From contig NZ_JAEE01000001.1 of NCBI RefSeq assembly GCF_000518745.1, positions 1 to 59,073 of the forward strand: 59,073 nt of DNA. Reading direction: 5' to 3'. A model generated the notes under the pieces. That model saw nothing but the letters and a program-made list of their open reading frames with translations, searched no databases and had not been told where the DNA came from. Position numbers and translations under genes: made by a program. Source of the stretch: Phaseolibacter flectens ATCC 12775 (GTDB lineage: Bacteria; Pseudomonadota; Gammaproteobacteria; Enterobacterales; Enterobacteriaceae). This document shows positions 10,852-21,708 of the stretch, piece by piece; the first letter of the stretch is position 1, and each line of letters opens with the position of its first letter.

Positions 10852-11743
10852 TCGGCTCCAGTTCCACACAGCCTAACCACCCTTCTCGCCCTGGTTGCAG
10901 CCCTTTGACAAGGCGACCTTTTGGTAAAACGCTGAGATCAGCCGGTAACAGGTCACTCAAGGGACAAAACTCAATGCCATTTTCAGCAGCCAAGGTCAAT
11001 AATTGACGGAAGACTTCTGCTTTAGCAATGCCTTCGACTTCAGCATGGATCGTGTAAACTTGAGGCGTTGAAGCCGCGTTGATCAGGTCAATGATATGCT
11101 GGTTAAATTGATCTTCATTGACTTGTTGACCAACAATTTCATCCCATGTTGGCAACGTCACAGGGATTTGAACGGTGCCCGTTTTGCCATTATCTAAGAT
11201 CGGCAGAAATGGCTGCTTTCCACGACAATCACTATTGTAAAAGAAGTTGAACGATTGTTTGGCTTCAACGATCGGTTGGTAGGCTCGCCAGCCCGGTACC
11301 GCAGAACAGTTAACCGGTCGACCGATAATATCACTGAGCGTTATCACCCCTCGAGCCGTTTCCTGAGTGAGCCGCTGTTGCGACCAAACACCAGCAAAGG
11401 TTTGCCACGCAAAATGATCCCATGCATGCAGGCCGGTTTCATGTTGAGAGGCCGTCTGCTTAATGATGTCAGCAAGCCCCTCACCAATCCGTTTACCAGG
11501 CCAAGCCGTCCCTGCCAGTAAAATATCAAAACCATAGAGTGAGGCGGCCTTAGAACGGAGCATTTTCCATAAAAATTTGGGTTTTAATAAACGCCAAAGG
11601 TGCCGGCCCATGTTATCAGGCCCAACACTAAAGAAAAAACTCGCCTTAATCTGATGCTGCTGCAGGATCTGCAGCAGCTCAGGGACACCCTGACGGGTGC
11701 CTCGCCAGGTGTCCACATCGATCCGTAGACCTACTTTTTTCAT
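10841..11743 (-). CDS. arnD: 4-deoxy-4-formamido-L-arabinose-phosphoundecaprenol deformylase ArnD
   Basis: Membrane-associated polysaccharide-deacetylase-family enzyme that removes the formyl group from Und-P-Ara4FN, committing the lipid to the Ara4N pathway. 300 aa, the usual length. The metal-binding NodB-type motifs are visible: [10 protein letters not shown] at residues 7-16 and [13 protein letters not shown] near residue 103. The start overlaps the end of arnA by 4 nt, so the two are translationally coupled. Confidence 0.96.
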   Translation of the reverse strand: MKKVGLRIDVDTWRGTRQGVPELLQILQQHQIKASFFFSVGPDNMGRHLWRLLKPKFLWKMLRSKAASLYGFDILLAGTAWPGKRIGEGLADIIKQTASQHETGLHAWDHFAWQTFAGVWSQQRLTQETARGVITLSDIIGRPVNCSAVPGWRAYQPIVEAKQSFNFFYNSDCRGKQPFLPILDNGKTGTVQIPVTLPTWDEIVGQQVNEDQFNQHIIDLINAASTPQVYTIHAEVEGIAKAEVFRQLLTLAAENGIEFCPLSDLLPADLSVLPKGRLVKGLQPGREGWLGCVELEPNES

Positions 11744-13716
11744 TCTCCGTCCTGCTCTACGCTGCGCAAGAAGAAGTCCAGTGTGTTATCGATGGTTGTA
11801 TCAATCGAGACTGTCGGTTGCCATTGCAACAGACGCTTCGCATTGGCAATCGAGGGCTTACGAAAAGCCACATCCTGATAACCATTACCGTAGTAATGCT
11901 TACTGTCTACCCCGATGTAACCCGCAAAGGGTGGGAATTTATCGCGTAGTGGATGGCGCTCAAAACTTTCCAATAACTTTTCAGCCAATTCACGGATGCT
12001 GGCTTCATTGTCGGGATTACCAATATTAACGATCTGTCCATCACAATTATTGTTTTTATTTTCAATAATTCTGAACAGGGCTTCGATACCATCCGTAATA
12101 TCAGTAAAGCAGCGTTTTTGTTCACCGCCATCAATCAGTTTAATGGGTGTCCCTTCGACAAGATTGAGGATTAACTGTGTGATAGCCCTTGAGCTACCGA
12201 CTCTCGCCGCATCCAAATTATCTAAGCGTGGTCCCATCCAGTTAAATGGTCTGAACAAAGTAAACCGCAGACCTTCCTTCACACCATAGGCCCAAATGAC
12301 TCGATCCAGTAATTGTTTTGATACTGAATAGATCCAACGCTGTTTATTAATCGGCCCAACAATCAAATTAGAAGTGTCTTCATCAAAGTTAGCGTCATTA
12401 CACATGCCATACACTTCAGAGGTGGAAGGGAAAATAATGCGCTTTTTGTATTTGACACAGTCACGCACAATTTTCAGATTCTCTTCAAAATCCAGTTCAA
12501 AAACACGTAATGGATTACGGGTGTATTCGATCGGCGTAGCAATCGCTACCAAAGGTAATATTACATCACATTTTTTGATGTGATATTCAATCCACTCAGT
12601 GTGAATACTGATATCCCCCTCAACAAAGGTGAATTGTGGATGAGAAATGAAGCGGCTTATCGCATCAGAACCAATATCCAAACCATAGACTTCGTAGTTG
12701 CCATCCGCCAACAAACGCTCTGTCAGGTGGTTACCAATAAAACCATTCACGCCCAGAATCAGAACCCGAACTGGCCTGGCTGATTTTTTAGATGCATGAC
12801 GGATAAGCGGTGTCCCTGCCACCACACCCAGACTTTGTGCTAACTGGCTGCCTTGCATGTAGATGCCATGTTGCGGCTGGCCTGCAATGATTTCTAAGTT
12901 ATGCTCTTGACAGGCAACAACAAAAGGATCCACAGAAATCACTGTACCCGGTTTCGCATCCGTCGAACGTGTATCAATTCGACTTTTCCAGACAGTAAAT
13001 TGACTATTGCCGACTTTGGCAAATGCGCCAGGCCAAGGTGCAGAGACTGCACGAACTAAGTTATGTAATTGACTGGCCGTGTTATGCCAATTCAGTTCAC
13101 CATCAGCAGGCGTGCGGCGTGGCATCACCGTCGCTTCGGCTTCATTTTGTGCAACAGGTTGAATATCATTGGTTTTGACTGCAGGCAACAACGATTTTAA
13201 CAGCACACTGGCCGAGTGATTCAATTTGTGGCTGAGGCTGAGGGCATCATCTTCATCATCGATTTGTACAACGTTCTGGCCAATAATATCACCGGCATCA
13301 GCACGAGCGACCATTTTATGTAAGGTCACACCGGTCTGTTTTTCTCCATTGACCAAGACCCAGTTTAATGGTGCACGCCCTCGGTATTTAGGTAAGAGCG
13401 AAATGTGCAGGTTATAGGCACCTTGTGCTGCCGTTTCTAAAATGGAAGTCGATAATAATTGCCTATAATGAAAAGAGAAAATCATTTGAGGGGCGATTTT
13501 TTTTATCTGCTCACACCAGAAGGGATGATTCACGTCCTCAGGCGCATAAACTGGGATGCCTAATTCGGCTGCAAGTTTAGCTACCGAACCAAAGGTGATG
13601 TTTTCATCTGCTGCATCGGCATGGGTGAAAATGGCCTGAATATCATATCCGGCTTGATGTAATGCCCTGATACCTGTGCAACCGATATCATGGTAAGCAA
13701 AAACAAGAGTCTTCAT
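11740..13716 (-). CDS. arnA: Bifunctional ArnA: UDP-Ara4N formyltransferase / UDP-glucuronate decarboxylase
   Basis: Cytosolic two-domain enzyme of 658 aa (E. coli has 660). The N-terminal half (about 1-305) is the formyltransferase with folate-enzyme motifs such as [18 protein letters not shown]. The C-terminal half (about 315-658) is an SDR-type dehydrogenase that oxidises and decarboxylates UDP-glucuronate to UDP-Ara4O; it has the NAD-binding [10 protein letters not shown] and the Tyr-Lys motif in [10 protein letters not shown]. Between ArnA's two steps ArnB transaminates the intermediate. The start shares one base with the arnC stop. The UDP-glucuronate source (ugd) is not in the window. 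Confidence 0.97.
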   Translation of the reverse strand: MKTLVFAYHDIGCTGIRALHQAGYDIQAIFTHADAADENITFGSVAKLAAELGIPVYAPEDVNHPFWCEQIKKIAPQMIFSFHYRQLLSTSILETAAQGAYNLHISLLPKYRGRAPLNWVLVNGEKQTGVTLHKMVARADAGDIIGQNVVQIDDEDDALSLSHKLNHSASVLLKSLLPAVKTNDIQPVAQNEAEATVMPRRTPADGELNWHNTASQLHNLVRAVSAPWPGAFAKVGNSQFTVWKSRIDTRSTDAKPGTVISVDPFVVACQEHNLEIIAGQPQHGIYMQGSQLAQSLGVVAGTPLIRHASKKSARPVRVLILGVNGFIGNHLTERLLADGNYEVYGLDIGSDAISRFISHPQFTFVEGDISIHTEWIEYHIKKCDVILPLVAIATPIEYTRNPLRVFELDFEENLKIVRDCVKYKKRIIFPSTSEVYGMCNDANFDEDTSNLIVGPINKQRWIYSVSKQLLDRVIWAYGVKEGLRFTLFRPFNWMGPRLDNLDAARVGSSRAITQLILNLVEGTPIKLIDGGEQKRCFTDITDGIEALFRIIENKNNNCDGQIVNIGNPDNEASIRELAEKLLESFERHPLRDKFPPFAGYIGVDSKHYYGNGYQDVAFRKPSIANAKRLLQWQPTVSIDTTIDNTLDFFLRSVEQDGE

Positions 13717-14693
13717 TACTCCGTTTCCTCAACTGATTTTTTTAATTTAGAACCAACAATACGTTGAATATAATAGCGGGGACGAGCACGTACATCGTTA
13801 TAGATCCGACCGATGTACTCTCCCAATAACCCCATTCCCAAAAATTGCGCGCCGATAAATGTAAAAAGCACCGCAAACAGAATAAACATGCCATCCCCCG
13901 CCCAACTGGCACCAAATACAAGGCGAAGCAAGACTAAAATAAAGGAAAAACACACCCCAACCGCCGCCATTACACTGCCTACAATACTGAGCATACGTAA
14001 GGGAGCCGTCGTCAGACAAGTGACAAGATCATACATTAAGTTGATGAGCTGCAAGAACCCGTATTTGGACTCACCAAATTGGCGTTGAGCATGGCAGACT
14101 GGGATCTCAATTAAATTACGCGCAAACGAGTTGGCCAAGACAGGAATGAAGGTACTCCGTTCATGGCAACTTAGCATAGCATCGATGATCGGTCTGCGGT
14201 AAGCTCTCAGCATACAACCGTAATCTCCCATCGCTTTGCCGGTAACGCGTTGTATTAGGCTGTTGATCACTTTCGACGCCTTGCGACGGAACCATGTGTC
14301 TTGACGATTTTGTCGAACCGTACCTACTACATCATATCCCTTGCGAGCCGCGGCAACCAAATTAGGAATTTCTTGTGGTGGATTCTGTAAATCGGCATCG
14401 AGGGTAATAATCAGATCCCCTGTTACTTGGCCAAATCCAGCCATAATGGCAGAATGCTGACCATAATTTCGATTCAGCATAATTGCGACGATGTGGCTAT
14501 CGGGCTGTTCTGCCGCGTCAGTCATGATTTGAACTGAATTATCTTGACTGCCATCATCAATCAATAAAATTTCATAATCACAATCCAGTGATTGACACGC
14601 TTGGCTTGTGAGTTGTAATAATTCCGGCAGACTTTCTTGTTCGTTATAAACAGGAATGACGATAGAAACTTTGTTTATTGCTTCCGCTTTCAA
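13716..14693 (-). CDS. arnC: Undecaprenyl-phosphate Ara4FN transferase ArnC
   Basis: GT2-family glycosyltransferase that moves Ara4FN from UDP to undecaprenyl phosphate at the inner membrane. 325 aa. The catalytic domain begins [17 protein letters not shown] (about residue 9), with [11 protein letters not shown] near residue 43 and the DADLQNPP metal-binding motif near 97. Two membrane segments lie at about 233-255 and 265-290. It overlaps arnB by 4 nt upstream and abuts arnA downstream, so it is mid-operon. Confidence 0.96.
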   Translation of the reverse strand: MKAEAINKVSIVIPVYNEQESLPELLQLTSQACQSLDCDYEILLIDDGSQDNSVQIMTDAAEQPDSHIVAIMLNRNYGQHSAIMAGFGQVTGDLIITLDADLQNPPQEIPNLVAAARKGYDVVGTVRQNRQDTWFRRKASKVINSLIQRVTGKAMGDYGCMLRAYRRPIIDAMLSCHERSTFIPVLANSFARNLIEIPVCHAQRQFGESKYGFLQLINLMYDLVTCLTTAPLRMLSIVGSVMAAVGVCFSFILVLLRLVFGASWAGDGMFILFAVLFTFIGAQFLGMGLLGEYIGRIYNDVRARPRYYIQRIVGSKLKKSVEETE

Positions 14694-15835
14694 AATGTGT
14701 TAACTCCGACAAACTTACCTAATGTAGTAATGACCCTTTGACTATCCTGTTCTGTCATATCAGGAAATAAGGGAATGGAACAAATTCTATCGCTATTCCA
14801 CTCACTGTTAGGGAGACTCAGTTGCGGATAACGTTGCCGATAATATTTGTGTGTGTGAGCAGCCCGAAAGTGTAATCCACTGCCTATCCCTTCAGCTTTC
14901 AATTTTTCCATCAATGTATCGCGGTTGAAGCCACATTCTTTTTCGTCAACTCGAATAATAAATAAGTGCCAAGCATGTTGATGTGACCACTCTGGCACCA
15001 CCAATGGCTGATAAGGCATTCGGGTGAACGCATCACGATACGCTTTCGCCAACTCAGCTCTGCGCTGATTGATTTCAGTCAGTTTACTTAATTGAGATAA
15101 AGCGATCGCAGCATTAATATCCGCGAGATTGTATTTAAAACCCGGCGCTAAGACTTCAGCCTGAGGCGTACGACCATGGGTTTCCCTATCAAATGCATCA
15201 ACACCTAAGCCATGAAATTTGAGGCTGCGGATCCGATCGGCCAAGGCTTTATTATCCGTTACGACCATTCCACCTTCCGCACAGGTGATGTTTTTGATGG
15301 CATGAAATGAAAAAATGGCCGTTCCTTTATGACCAATCGGGTTGCCTTTATAGGCTGTACCTGCTGCATGAGCGGCATCTTCAATGACCGGAATACCATA
15401 TTTATCCGCAACCTGATAAATCGCATCCAAGTCAGCTGGCGCGCCAGCATAATGAACAGGAACAATCGCTTTAGTACGAGGCGTAATGGCCGCTTCAATT
15501 GCCTCAGCGCTAACCATGAGATTATCGCGATCGATGTCAACCATAACCGGTTTTGCGCCAATTAAGGTGATGATATTCACCGTAGAGACCCATGTCATGG
15601 ATGGCGTGATCACTTCATCACCGGGTTGCAGTCCAAGCCCCAGTAAGGTCACATGCATTCCTGCTGTGGCGGAACAAACTGCCACGGCATAAGGACTCCC
15701 CGTCAGCTTGCAAAACTCAGCTTCTAACTGGGCATTTTTAGGTCCCGTCGTGATCCAGCCAGAGGCAAACACCTCACGAATACTCTCAAGCTCGTTTTCC
15801 CCGAGAGAGGGTCTGGAAAAAGGCAAAAACGTCAT
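14690..15835 (-). CDS. arnB: UDP-4-amino-4-deoxy-L-arabinose aminotransferase ArnB
   Basis: PLP-dependent aminotransferase of the DegT/DnrJ/EryC1 family that converts UDP-Ara4O to UDP-Ara4N with glutamate as donor. 381 aa. Visible motifs include the PLP-phosphate region [14 protein letters not shown] (near residue 63), [11 protein letters not shown] with the PLP-binding Asp (near 155), and the Schiff-base Lys in [14 protein letters not shown] (near 182). The start ATG has AGGAG 9 nt upstream. It is the first gene of the arn operon, so the operon promoter should lie in the 440 bp before it. Confidence 0.97.
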   Translation of the reverse strand: MTFLPFSRPSLGENELESIREVFASGWITTGPKNAQLEAEFCKLTGSPYAVAVCSATAGMHVTLLGLGLQPGDEVITPSMTWVSTVNIITLIGAKPVMVDIDRDNLMVSAEAIEAAITPRTKAIVPVHYAGAPADLDAIYQVADKYGIPVIEDAAHAAGTAYKGNPIGHKGTAIFSFHAIKNITCAEGGMVVTDNKALADRIRSLKFHGLGVDAFDRETHGRTPQAEVLAPGFKYNLADINAAIALSQLSKLTEINQRRAELAKAYRDAFTRMPYQPLVVPEWSHQHAWHLFIIRVDEKECGFNRDTLMEKLKAEGIGSGLHFRAAHTHKYYRQRYPQLSLPNSEWNSDRICSIPLFPDMTEQDSQRVITTLGKFVGVNTF

Positions 15836-16277
15836 TGTAACACTCCTCGCTGAGGCTCAAAAAAATGACATGACCGCAAACTGATTGGCATTCTAGGTAG
15901 TTTGAATACGTGTGCCCAATCTATTCCAGTTGCGTTTAGCTTATATTTATCTTTTTACTTTCACTAGCCCGTCAGCCTGAAAGCAAATTCAGGATGATCA
16001 CACTGTCGTTTTACTGCCTATCAGCCAGTTTTGCGTGATCTTGCTAGCAACCCATCGTGATTTTTTTCATCCGCGCTATTCTATTTTAGCCATAAAATGA
16101 GTAGTTACAATCGATGATTGTAACCTAACGTCATAAAGTCAGCCAAAACACAAACTACACTGCAATAATGAATGACACCATTTTATTGATTAAGACTGGC
16201 ATTGTTTGCTCTAAGCACAACCCAGTCCAAGACTCAGAGGACAATAGGACGCAACAGTCTGGCTAGGTTATCGCGTG
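15836..16277. other. arn operon upstream region between galE and arnB
   Basis: This gap lies at the junction where an O-antigen cluster would be found in E. coli. I see no ORF, no JUMPstart/ops element (GGCGGTAGCGTG) and no obvious PmrA box. A weak PhoP-box-like repeat lies at 15933-15949. An imperfect palindrome around 16107-16122 (TTACAATCGATGATTGTAA) is also present. Confidence 0.45.
15933..15949 (+). promoter_or_regulatory. Weak PhoP-box-like direct repeat upstream of arnB
   Basis: CGTTTA, 5 nt, TATTTA lies on the plus strand, opposite to arnB, about 100 bp upstream of its start. Each half differs by one base from the enteric PhoP box half-site (T/G)GTTTA. Such a short match can arise by chance, and the orientation is the less common one. 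Confidence 0.2.
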
Positions 16278-17294
16278 TTAGCGCTGATACCCCTGTGGAT
16301 TTTTTTGTTGCCAATGCCACGTGTCTTTCATCATTTGCGACAAATCACGGGAAACTTTCCAACCAAGCTCCTGTTCAGCGCGGTGTGCATCAGCCCAGAA
16401 CGCGGCTAAGTCACCTTCACGACGGGGCTTGATCTGATAAGGGATTTTTTTACCGCTTGCGGCTTCAAAGGCTTGAATCATCTCAAGTACTGAGTAGCCT
16501 TTGCCTGCGCCGAGATTATAAGCCTCATATCCCTGACTTGTGTTCAATTTATCTAAGGCTTTAAGGTGACCTTCGGCAAGATCCATCACGTGAATATAAT
16601 CGCGCTGACAGGTACCATCTGGTGTTGGATAGTCATCGCCAAACACATTAAGGACATCAAGCTTACCGATAGCAACCTGAGCAATATAAGGCAATAGATT
16701 ATTGGGGATCCCGGCAGGGTCTTCACCAATTAGCCCCGATTCATGAGCGCCGACAGGATTAAAATAACGTAATGCAATAATTTTAAAACGAGATTCTGCG
16801 CGAGACAGATCGCTGAGAATCTGTTCGATAAAATATTTGCTGGTGCCATAGGGGCTGGTGGTTCCCCCTATCGCACTGGTTTCCACATAAGGGACAGGCG
16901 CATGGCTGCCATAAACCGTCGCTGAAGAACTGAAAATAAAGTTCCACACTTGCGCTTTTTGCATTTGTTGTAATAGGGTCACGGTCCCTGAAACATTGTT
17001 GTTATAATATTCCAGCGGCAATTGGTTGGATTCCCCTACGGCTTTTAATGCAGCAAAGTGGATCACTGCCGTGATTTTATGCGCTTTAAAGAGTGCGGCT
17101 AAGCACAATTCATCACGGACATCACCTTCAATAAATGTTGCCGACTTACCCGTGATTGTTGCAACGCGCTGTAATGACTCAGCAGACGCATTACAAAGAT
17201 TGTCCAAAACGACAACGTCTTGCCCACGATCAAGTAAGGATAAAACAGTATGAGAGCCGATATAACCCGCACCGCCTGTCACTAATATGGTCAT
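16278..17294 (-). CDS. galE: UDP-glucose 4-epimerase
   Basis: Cytosolic SDR enzyme that interconverts UDP-glucose and UDP-galactose, supplying galactose for LPS and exopolysaccharide. 338 aa, the same length as E. coli GalE. NAD-binding TGGAGYIGSH at residues 6-15, the catalytic Ser in FSSSATVYG near 124 and the Tyr-Lys pair in PYGTSKYF near 149-153 are present. It lies 17 bp after the galF stop, so galF-galE probably form one transcript. The gal operon partners galT and galK are not next to it, which suggests a role in surface sugar supply rather than galactose catabolism. Confidence 0.96.
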   Translation of the reverse strand: MTILVTGGAGYIGSHTVLSLLDRGQDVVVLDNLCNASAESLQRVATITGKSATFIEGDVRDELCLAALFKAHKITAVIHFAALKAVGESNQLPLEYYNNNVSGTVTLLQQMQKAQVWNFIFSSSATVYGSHAPVPYVETSAIGGTTSPYGTSKYFIEQILSDLSRAESRFKIIALRYFNPVGAHESGLIGEDPAGIPNNLLPYIAQVAIGKLDVLNVFGDDYPTPDGTCQRDYIHVMDLAEGHLKALDKLNTSQGYEAYNLGAGKGYSVLEMIQAFEAASGKKIPYQIKPRREGDLAAFWADAHRAEQELGWKVSRDLSQMMKDTWHWQQKNPQGYQR

Positions 17295-17311
17295 AATATT
17301 CCCTGATTAAT

Positions 17312-18214
17312 CTAAGTATTGGTGTTGATAAGGGCTTGCACCGCGCGACGAAAGTGGTGTCCTGTTTCAGGATTTTGCAAACCGAAAGCGACAAATGCCT
17401 GCATATAGCCCAGTTTTCGCCCACAATCGTAACTATCACCCGTCACTAAACTGGCTTCGACGACTTGCTGCTTCGCGAGTGTGGCAATGGCATCGGTCAG
17501 CTGAATTCTATCCCACGCGCCTGGCGGTGTAGTGGCCAAAATATCCCAAATTTCAGCCGTCAGCACATAACGTCCAAGGGCGGCCACACTCACCTCAGAA
17601 TCGTCAAAGGCAGCCGGTTTTTCGATAAAACTCACTACCTGTCCATAATCACCCGCGTTGTGTAAAGTGGGTTCGGTGTTTAAAACAGAATATTCAGATA
17701 AGGTATCGGCTGCCATCACTTTACCAAGAACTTGAGCACGGCCCGTCTGAGTAAAGCGAGTCAGCATATTCGCGAGATTATAGCGAAGGTGGCTGGCTGA
17801 ATAGGGATCAAGTAACACATCAGGTAAAACAACCACAAAGGGATTGTGTCCAATAATGGGTTTCGCGCAGAGGATCGCATGGCCTAAGCCTAATGGCTCC
17901 GGTTGCCTAATTTGGCTGATGGTCACACCAGGAGGACAAATCGACTGCACTTCCTTGAGTAATTGACGCTTTACCCGCTGTTCAAGTAAGGTTTCTAGCT
18001 CAAAAGTGGTGTCAAAATGGTTAGCAATCGAATTCTTGGAAGCATGTGTCACTAAAACAATTTCTTTTATACCGACAGTCACACATTCGTCAATGATGTA
18101 TTGGATCATGGGTTTATCGACAATAGGCAACATCTCTTTGGGGATCGCTTTAGTCGCTGGCAACATGTGCATTCCAAGGCCAGCTACAGGGATCACGGCT
18201 TTTAATTGCGACAT
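17312..18214 (-). CDS. galF: GalF, UDP-glucose pyrophosphorylase-like protein
   Basis: Nucleotidyltransferase homologue of GalU that in enterics modulates UDP-glucose formation. About 300 aa. The N-terminal motif reads [20 protein letters not shown]. GalU has Thr-Arg where this has Met-His, the change that marks GalF and is linked to its loss of catalysis in E. coli. The start [10 protein letters not shown] at 18214 matches the family; the open frame extends to 18289 without support. Position between asmA and gnd is the standard galF locus. Active GalU is presumably encoded elsewhere. Confidence 0.93.
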   Translation of the reverse strand: MSQLKAVIPVAGLGMHMLPATKAIPKEMLPIVDKPMIQYIIDECVTVGIKEIVLVTHASKNSIANHFDTTFELETLLEQRVKRQLLKEVQSICPPGVTISQIRQPEPLGLGHAILCAKPIIGHNPFVVVLPDVLLDPYSASHLRYNLANMLTRFTQTGRAQVLGKVMAADTLSEYSVLNTEPTLHNAGDYGQVVSFIEKPAAFDDSEVSVAALGRYVLTAEIWDILATTPPGAWDRIQLTDAIATLAKQQVVEASLVTGDSYDCGRKLGYMQAFVAFGLQNPETGHHFRRAVQALINTNT

Positions 18215-18319
18215 AACGTTTCCATTTTTAATAGACGAATCATTTTGTTTACCTCTCTGAGCGTAACTTGGATCATTAATCCCATGCAACCGTCAGACAA
18301 AAACAACAAACCAGACGGG

Positions 18320-20140
18320 TTAAGGATGCGTTCCTTCAGACGCGCGTTGTGTTGCCGCCTGCTTACTCCACTGCTGTAAACGCTGGCGTAATTCTGCTTT
18401 GGAATCCGCATCCAATATCTTATCGAGTGATAAACTATAATTAATATTATCCCAATCACCGTATAAACGTAACGGCAGACTATGATTGTTCATAAATTTC
18501 GTCAATGACTCATCCCCTTGCCAACCTTTCATTTTAAGATTTAAAGTCAAATCAAGGGTTTTATTGTGTAGATTGATCTGTCCTGTTGTATCAAATTCTG
18601 ATTTTTCGTTTTGACCTGACACATGGTGTAAATCAAGCCGTCCTTCAGCAAGACTCATATCACCAGTCAAAGTAGGCATCTGAGTATTCGGTGTGATAGG
18701 GCTTTTAAGTCCGGGATGATTATGCTCGATAGAGTTAGTGAAAAGTGTTTTCAAATCAAATGGGCTGGTCGAAAAATCAGCGAGTTTAACCGCAGCTTGC
18801 CCATTCCAGTGAGTTAACACCGACTGGATGCCAAGACTGGTCCCTTCAAATTGGCCCTGTAATGACAGTCTACCTTGCACCGTTTGCGGTAGTTGCGCCA
18901 GTTTCAGTAAAGGCGTCATCGCCATATCCGTTAGGACAGCATTAACCTTAATCAACGGCGTCGGTGACTGCCAGTTAATCTGCATCGGGAGTGAAAAGCG
19001 TCCTCCCCCGTCAGCCAGCCGCCCTTCAAATCGGGAAATCGTAATGCTGTTATTCACCTGTTCAGCGACCAGATCGAGTTGATTTAAGCCCTCGTCTTGC
19101 CACGTTGCTTGTTCGGCGTGTAGATGAAGATCATAACGCATTTTCCGCATCCAATGATCATTCAGCAACCCCCTGTTTATCACAGCGACAGGTGTTTCAG
19201 TCTCACTGCTGGTGGATGCAAAATCATGTTGAGCCAATGCGCGACTGATAAATTGGCTCCAACTGTCCAGATCCATATGTTGGGCATTAAGTTGCCCATT
19301 TATCATGGGAGAAGGGCCAAGTTGACCACTCAAATGCCCTGTCAATTCGGTCTGATTGATATTTGCCGTAAACTGTTTAAAATCAAATTGCTGAGCATTC
19401 GGAATCAGGGTTCCCTCTAGCTGAAATTGCCCTGCCATGCCCTCTGCCGGCAGATTTAAACCGGAAAGCTGATAATGGGTATTCATGTCTTTCAAAACCA
19501 GCTGCATTGGATAATGACGGGCATCGAGTTGACCTGACATTTGTAATGCTAACTGCTGCTGATTTCGAGAGAGTGTCCCGCTGAAAACGAATTGAGCTTG
19601 CTTGGCATGGGGCTGAGTCAGTTCGAGATTAATGTTGCGAAAATTAATTAGCTTACCTTCAGGATCTTGCCAGATGATCAAACTGTTCACTAATTTAAGA
19701 TAATTAACATCAAGGCTCCACGCTCGATGCGCATCCGTGTCGTTTGATTGATCAGGGGCAATAGGGCTACCGACAGGCGTGTTTGCTTGACTCTCAGGCA
19801 CCAATCGTAGCACGGCGTTATCAAGGAGTATTTGATCAACGAGTAGCCGGTGCCTAAGCAGTGGCCAGAGGTGGACATCAAGTCGAATATTATCCGCTCG
19901 AACAGCCACCGCTTTGGCACCGGGTGCGGTTAAGGACATTTGCCCACCGAGGATACTCAGTCTTGGCCAGACATGCCAGCGTAACTCTCCGTCCAGCTTG
20001 AGCTGATAACCACTGCGACTTGCAACTTGTTTGATCATATATTGCTTAAAATCATTTGGGTCAATAAGCAATACTAATGCTGACAGCCCTACCACAATGA
20101 CTATGAGTAAAATGGCCAAGGTCGTTACAAGTCTTTTCAT
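18320..20140 (-). CDS. asmA: AsmA family protein
   Basis: Large protein of 606 aa anchored by one N-terminal membrane segment (about residues 5-26) with the rest in the periplasm. AsmA-family proteins are thought to move phospholipid to the outer membrane by way of long beta-groove structures; asmA in E. coli influences outer-membrane assembly. The N-terminus (IDPNDFKQYMIKQVASRSGY) and the C-terminal AsmA domain with repeated LxGxL strands match the family. It follows dcd by 18 bp on the same strand, as in E. coli. Confidence 0.93.
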   Translation of the reverse strand: MKRLVTTLAILLIVIVVGLSALVLLIDPNDFKQYMIKQVASRSGYQLKLDGELRWHVWPRLSILGGQMSLTAPGAKAVAVRADNIRLDVHLWPLLRHRLLVDQILLDNAVLRLVPESQANTPVGSPIAPDQSNDTDAHRAWSLDVNYLKLVNSLIIWQDPEGKLINFRNINLELTQPHAKQAQFVFSGTLSRNQQQLALQMSGQLDARHYPMQLVLKDMNTHYQLSGLNLPAEGMAGQFQLEGTLIPNAQQFDFKQFTANINQTELTGHLSGQLGPSPMINGQLNAQHMDLDSWSQFISRALAQHDFASTSSETETPVAVINRGLLNDHWMRKMRYDLHLHAEQATWQDEGLNQLDLVAEQVNNSITISRFEGRLADGGGRFSLPMQINWQSPTPLIKVNAVLTDMAMTPLLKLAQLPQTVQGRLSLQGQFEGTSLGIQSVLTHWNGQAAVKLADFSTSPFDLKTLFTNSIEHNHPGLKSPITPNTQMPTLTGDMSLAEGRLDLHHVSGQNEKSEFDTTGQINLHNKTLDLTLNLKMKGWQGDESLTKFMNNHSLPLRLYGDWDNINYSLSLDKILDADSKAELRQRLQQWSKQAATQRASEGTHP

Positions 20141-20158
20141 GACACTCCCTACTCACAA

Positions 20159-20740
20159 TTAATCTTTGTCAATTCTGCTCGCTACTGCACCTTGTTGATT
20201 GCGATATTTTGCATCTTGGCGGCGATTATAGGGCCGAATGGCGGGATTGGTCAAAGTTTCAAAGGACAACGCACCAATCAGCATGCCAGGTCTCAGGGCT
20301 AACGGCAATTTTCCAGAATTGTAAAATTCGAGCACGATTCTTCCCTTCCAGCCAGGATCGATACGATGGGCTGTCACATGAACCATGAGTCCAAGACGAG
20401 CAAGGGACGAACGGCCATCTAACCATCCCACGAGGTCATCAGGTAGTGTTATCGACTCCAAGGTTACCGCCAAGGCGAGTTCACCGGGATGCAGGTAAAA
20501 CGCCTCGCCATCCTTAAGTAAAATCTCTTCACTCATGACCCTTTCGAGGGCACAGGAAACCGCATCTTTAGGCCCACTTAAATCAATATAGGGTGCCGTG
20601 TAGCCACGAAAGGTTCGAAATCCATTACCTAATCTGACATCGACGGTCACACCATTGATCCGTTCCACAGGTGGTCGAGGCTCAATACCCAGCTTACCTT
20701 GATCCAACCATAACTCAATATCCCTGTCACTTAATCTCAT
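20159..20740 (-). CDS. dcd: dCTP deaminase
   Basis: Deaminates dCTP to dUTP, the main dUMP source for thymidylate synthesis in enterics. 193 aa, exactly the E. coli length. The signature around the active site, [30 protein letters not shown] (residues about 109-138), contains the Arg, Ser and Glu residues of the trimeric dUTPase fold. It sits in the conserved order udk-dcd-asmA, 26 bp after udk. Confidence 0.97.
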   Translation of the reverse strand: MRLSDRDIELWLDQGKLGIEPRPPVERINGVTVDVRLGNGFRTFRGYTAPYIDLSGPKDAVSCALERVMSEEILLKDGEAFYLHPGELALAVTLESITLPDDLVGWLDGRSSLARLGLMVHVTAHRIDPGWKGRIVLEFYNSGKLPLALRPGMLIGALSFETLTNPAIRPYNRRQDAKYRNQQGAVASRIDKD

Positions 20741-20766
20741 TTCAGCCCCAATTTCGCACTTAAGGG

Positions 20767-21408
20767 TTACTCAAAAAATTGATTGATTTTTGCTTTTAAA
20801 ATGTCTATCGCAATACGATTTTTCCCACCGCGTGGCACGATAATGTCGGCATAATGTCTTGACGGTTCAATAAACTGTAAAAACATCGGTCTGACCGTTT
20901 TCTGATATTGCGCCATCACAGAGTCCATCGAACGCCCCCGTTCGTTAACGTCACGTTTCATTCTGCGCATCAAACAAATATCAAGCGGAGTATCGACAAA
21001 AATGGATAAATTCAGCTCTTTACGTAATCTTGGATCCGTCAGAAGTAGGATCCCCTCTAAAATAATCACTTTTTTAGGCATCAATTTAACTGTTTTCGCT
21101 AACCGCGTGTGTTCGGTATAGCTATAGACTGGTAAATCTATCGATTGTCCGGATTTTATCGCTTGCAGGTGACCTAATAATAAATCATGATCCATTGCGT
21201 TTGGGTGATCGTAGTTGGTTTGTATCCTCTCATCCATAGTGAGATGACTCTGATCACGATAATAGGCATCTTCAGGGATCACCCCAATATGTTCATCACC
21301 AACCTGTTCACGAATTTCACGATAGAGGGTACTTGCAATAAGACTTTTACCAGAGGCAGATGCGCCAGCAATGCCGATAATCACACAATGATGGGACTTG
21401 TCAGTCAT
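20767..21408 (-). CDS. udk: Uridine/cytidine kinase
   Basis: Phosphorylates uridine and cytidine to UMP and CMP in pyrimidine salvage. About 213 aa from [12 protein letters not shown]; the frame is open up to 21468 but the family start is at 21408. The P-loop [11 protein letters not shown] lies at residues 12-22, and [12 protein letters not shown] and the lid region [15 protein letters not shown] are typical. First gene of the udk-dcd-asmA group. Confidence 0.97.
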   Translation of the reverse strand: MTDKSHHCVIIGIAGASASGKSLIASTLYREIREQVGDEHIGVIPEDAYYRDQSHLTMDERIQTNYDHPNAMDHDLLLGHLQAIKSGQSIDLPVYSYTEHTRLAKTVKLMPKKVIILEGILLLTDPRLRKELNLSIFVDTPLDICLMRRMKRDVNERGRSMDSVMAQYQKTVRPMFLQFIEPSRHYADIIVPRGGKNRIAIDILKAKINQFFE

Positions 21409-21708
21409 ATTTTTTAACAACCTGATACTGATGCATTTAACTCCACCTGATGGCTGGAATTTCAGCAAAATGAGCGGATAGACAGTTTAATTATAAGGAG
21501 TTAAAAGCAACTAAGCCAGAAGAATACTTCGCTTTTTTACGCCCGCGGTCTCGATAAATGCCATTCGCTGTGCTGCATCCAAGTTTCCTTGCTTTTCTCA
21601 GTCAGTTAAAAATTATGCTATGGTTATTTTTACAGACAGTCTGCCAATGTTGTATTTAGGACTTTTTGCCATCCCGTGCGTAATTTAGCGTACAGACAGG
21701 AGTATGAC

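Noticed and set aside
16202..16432. Plus-strand ORF overlapping the end of galE
   Set aside because: It is antisense to intact galE and has no support of its own.
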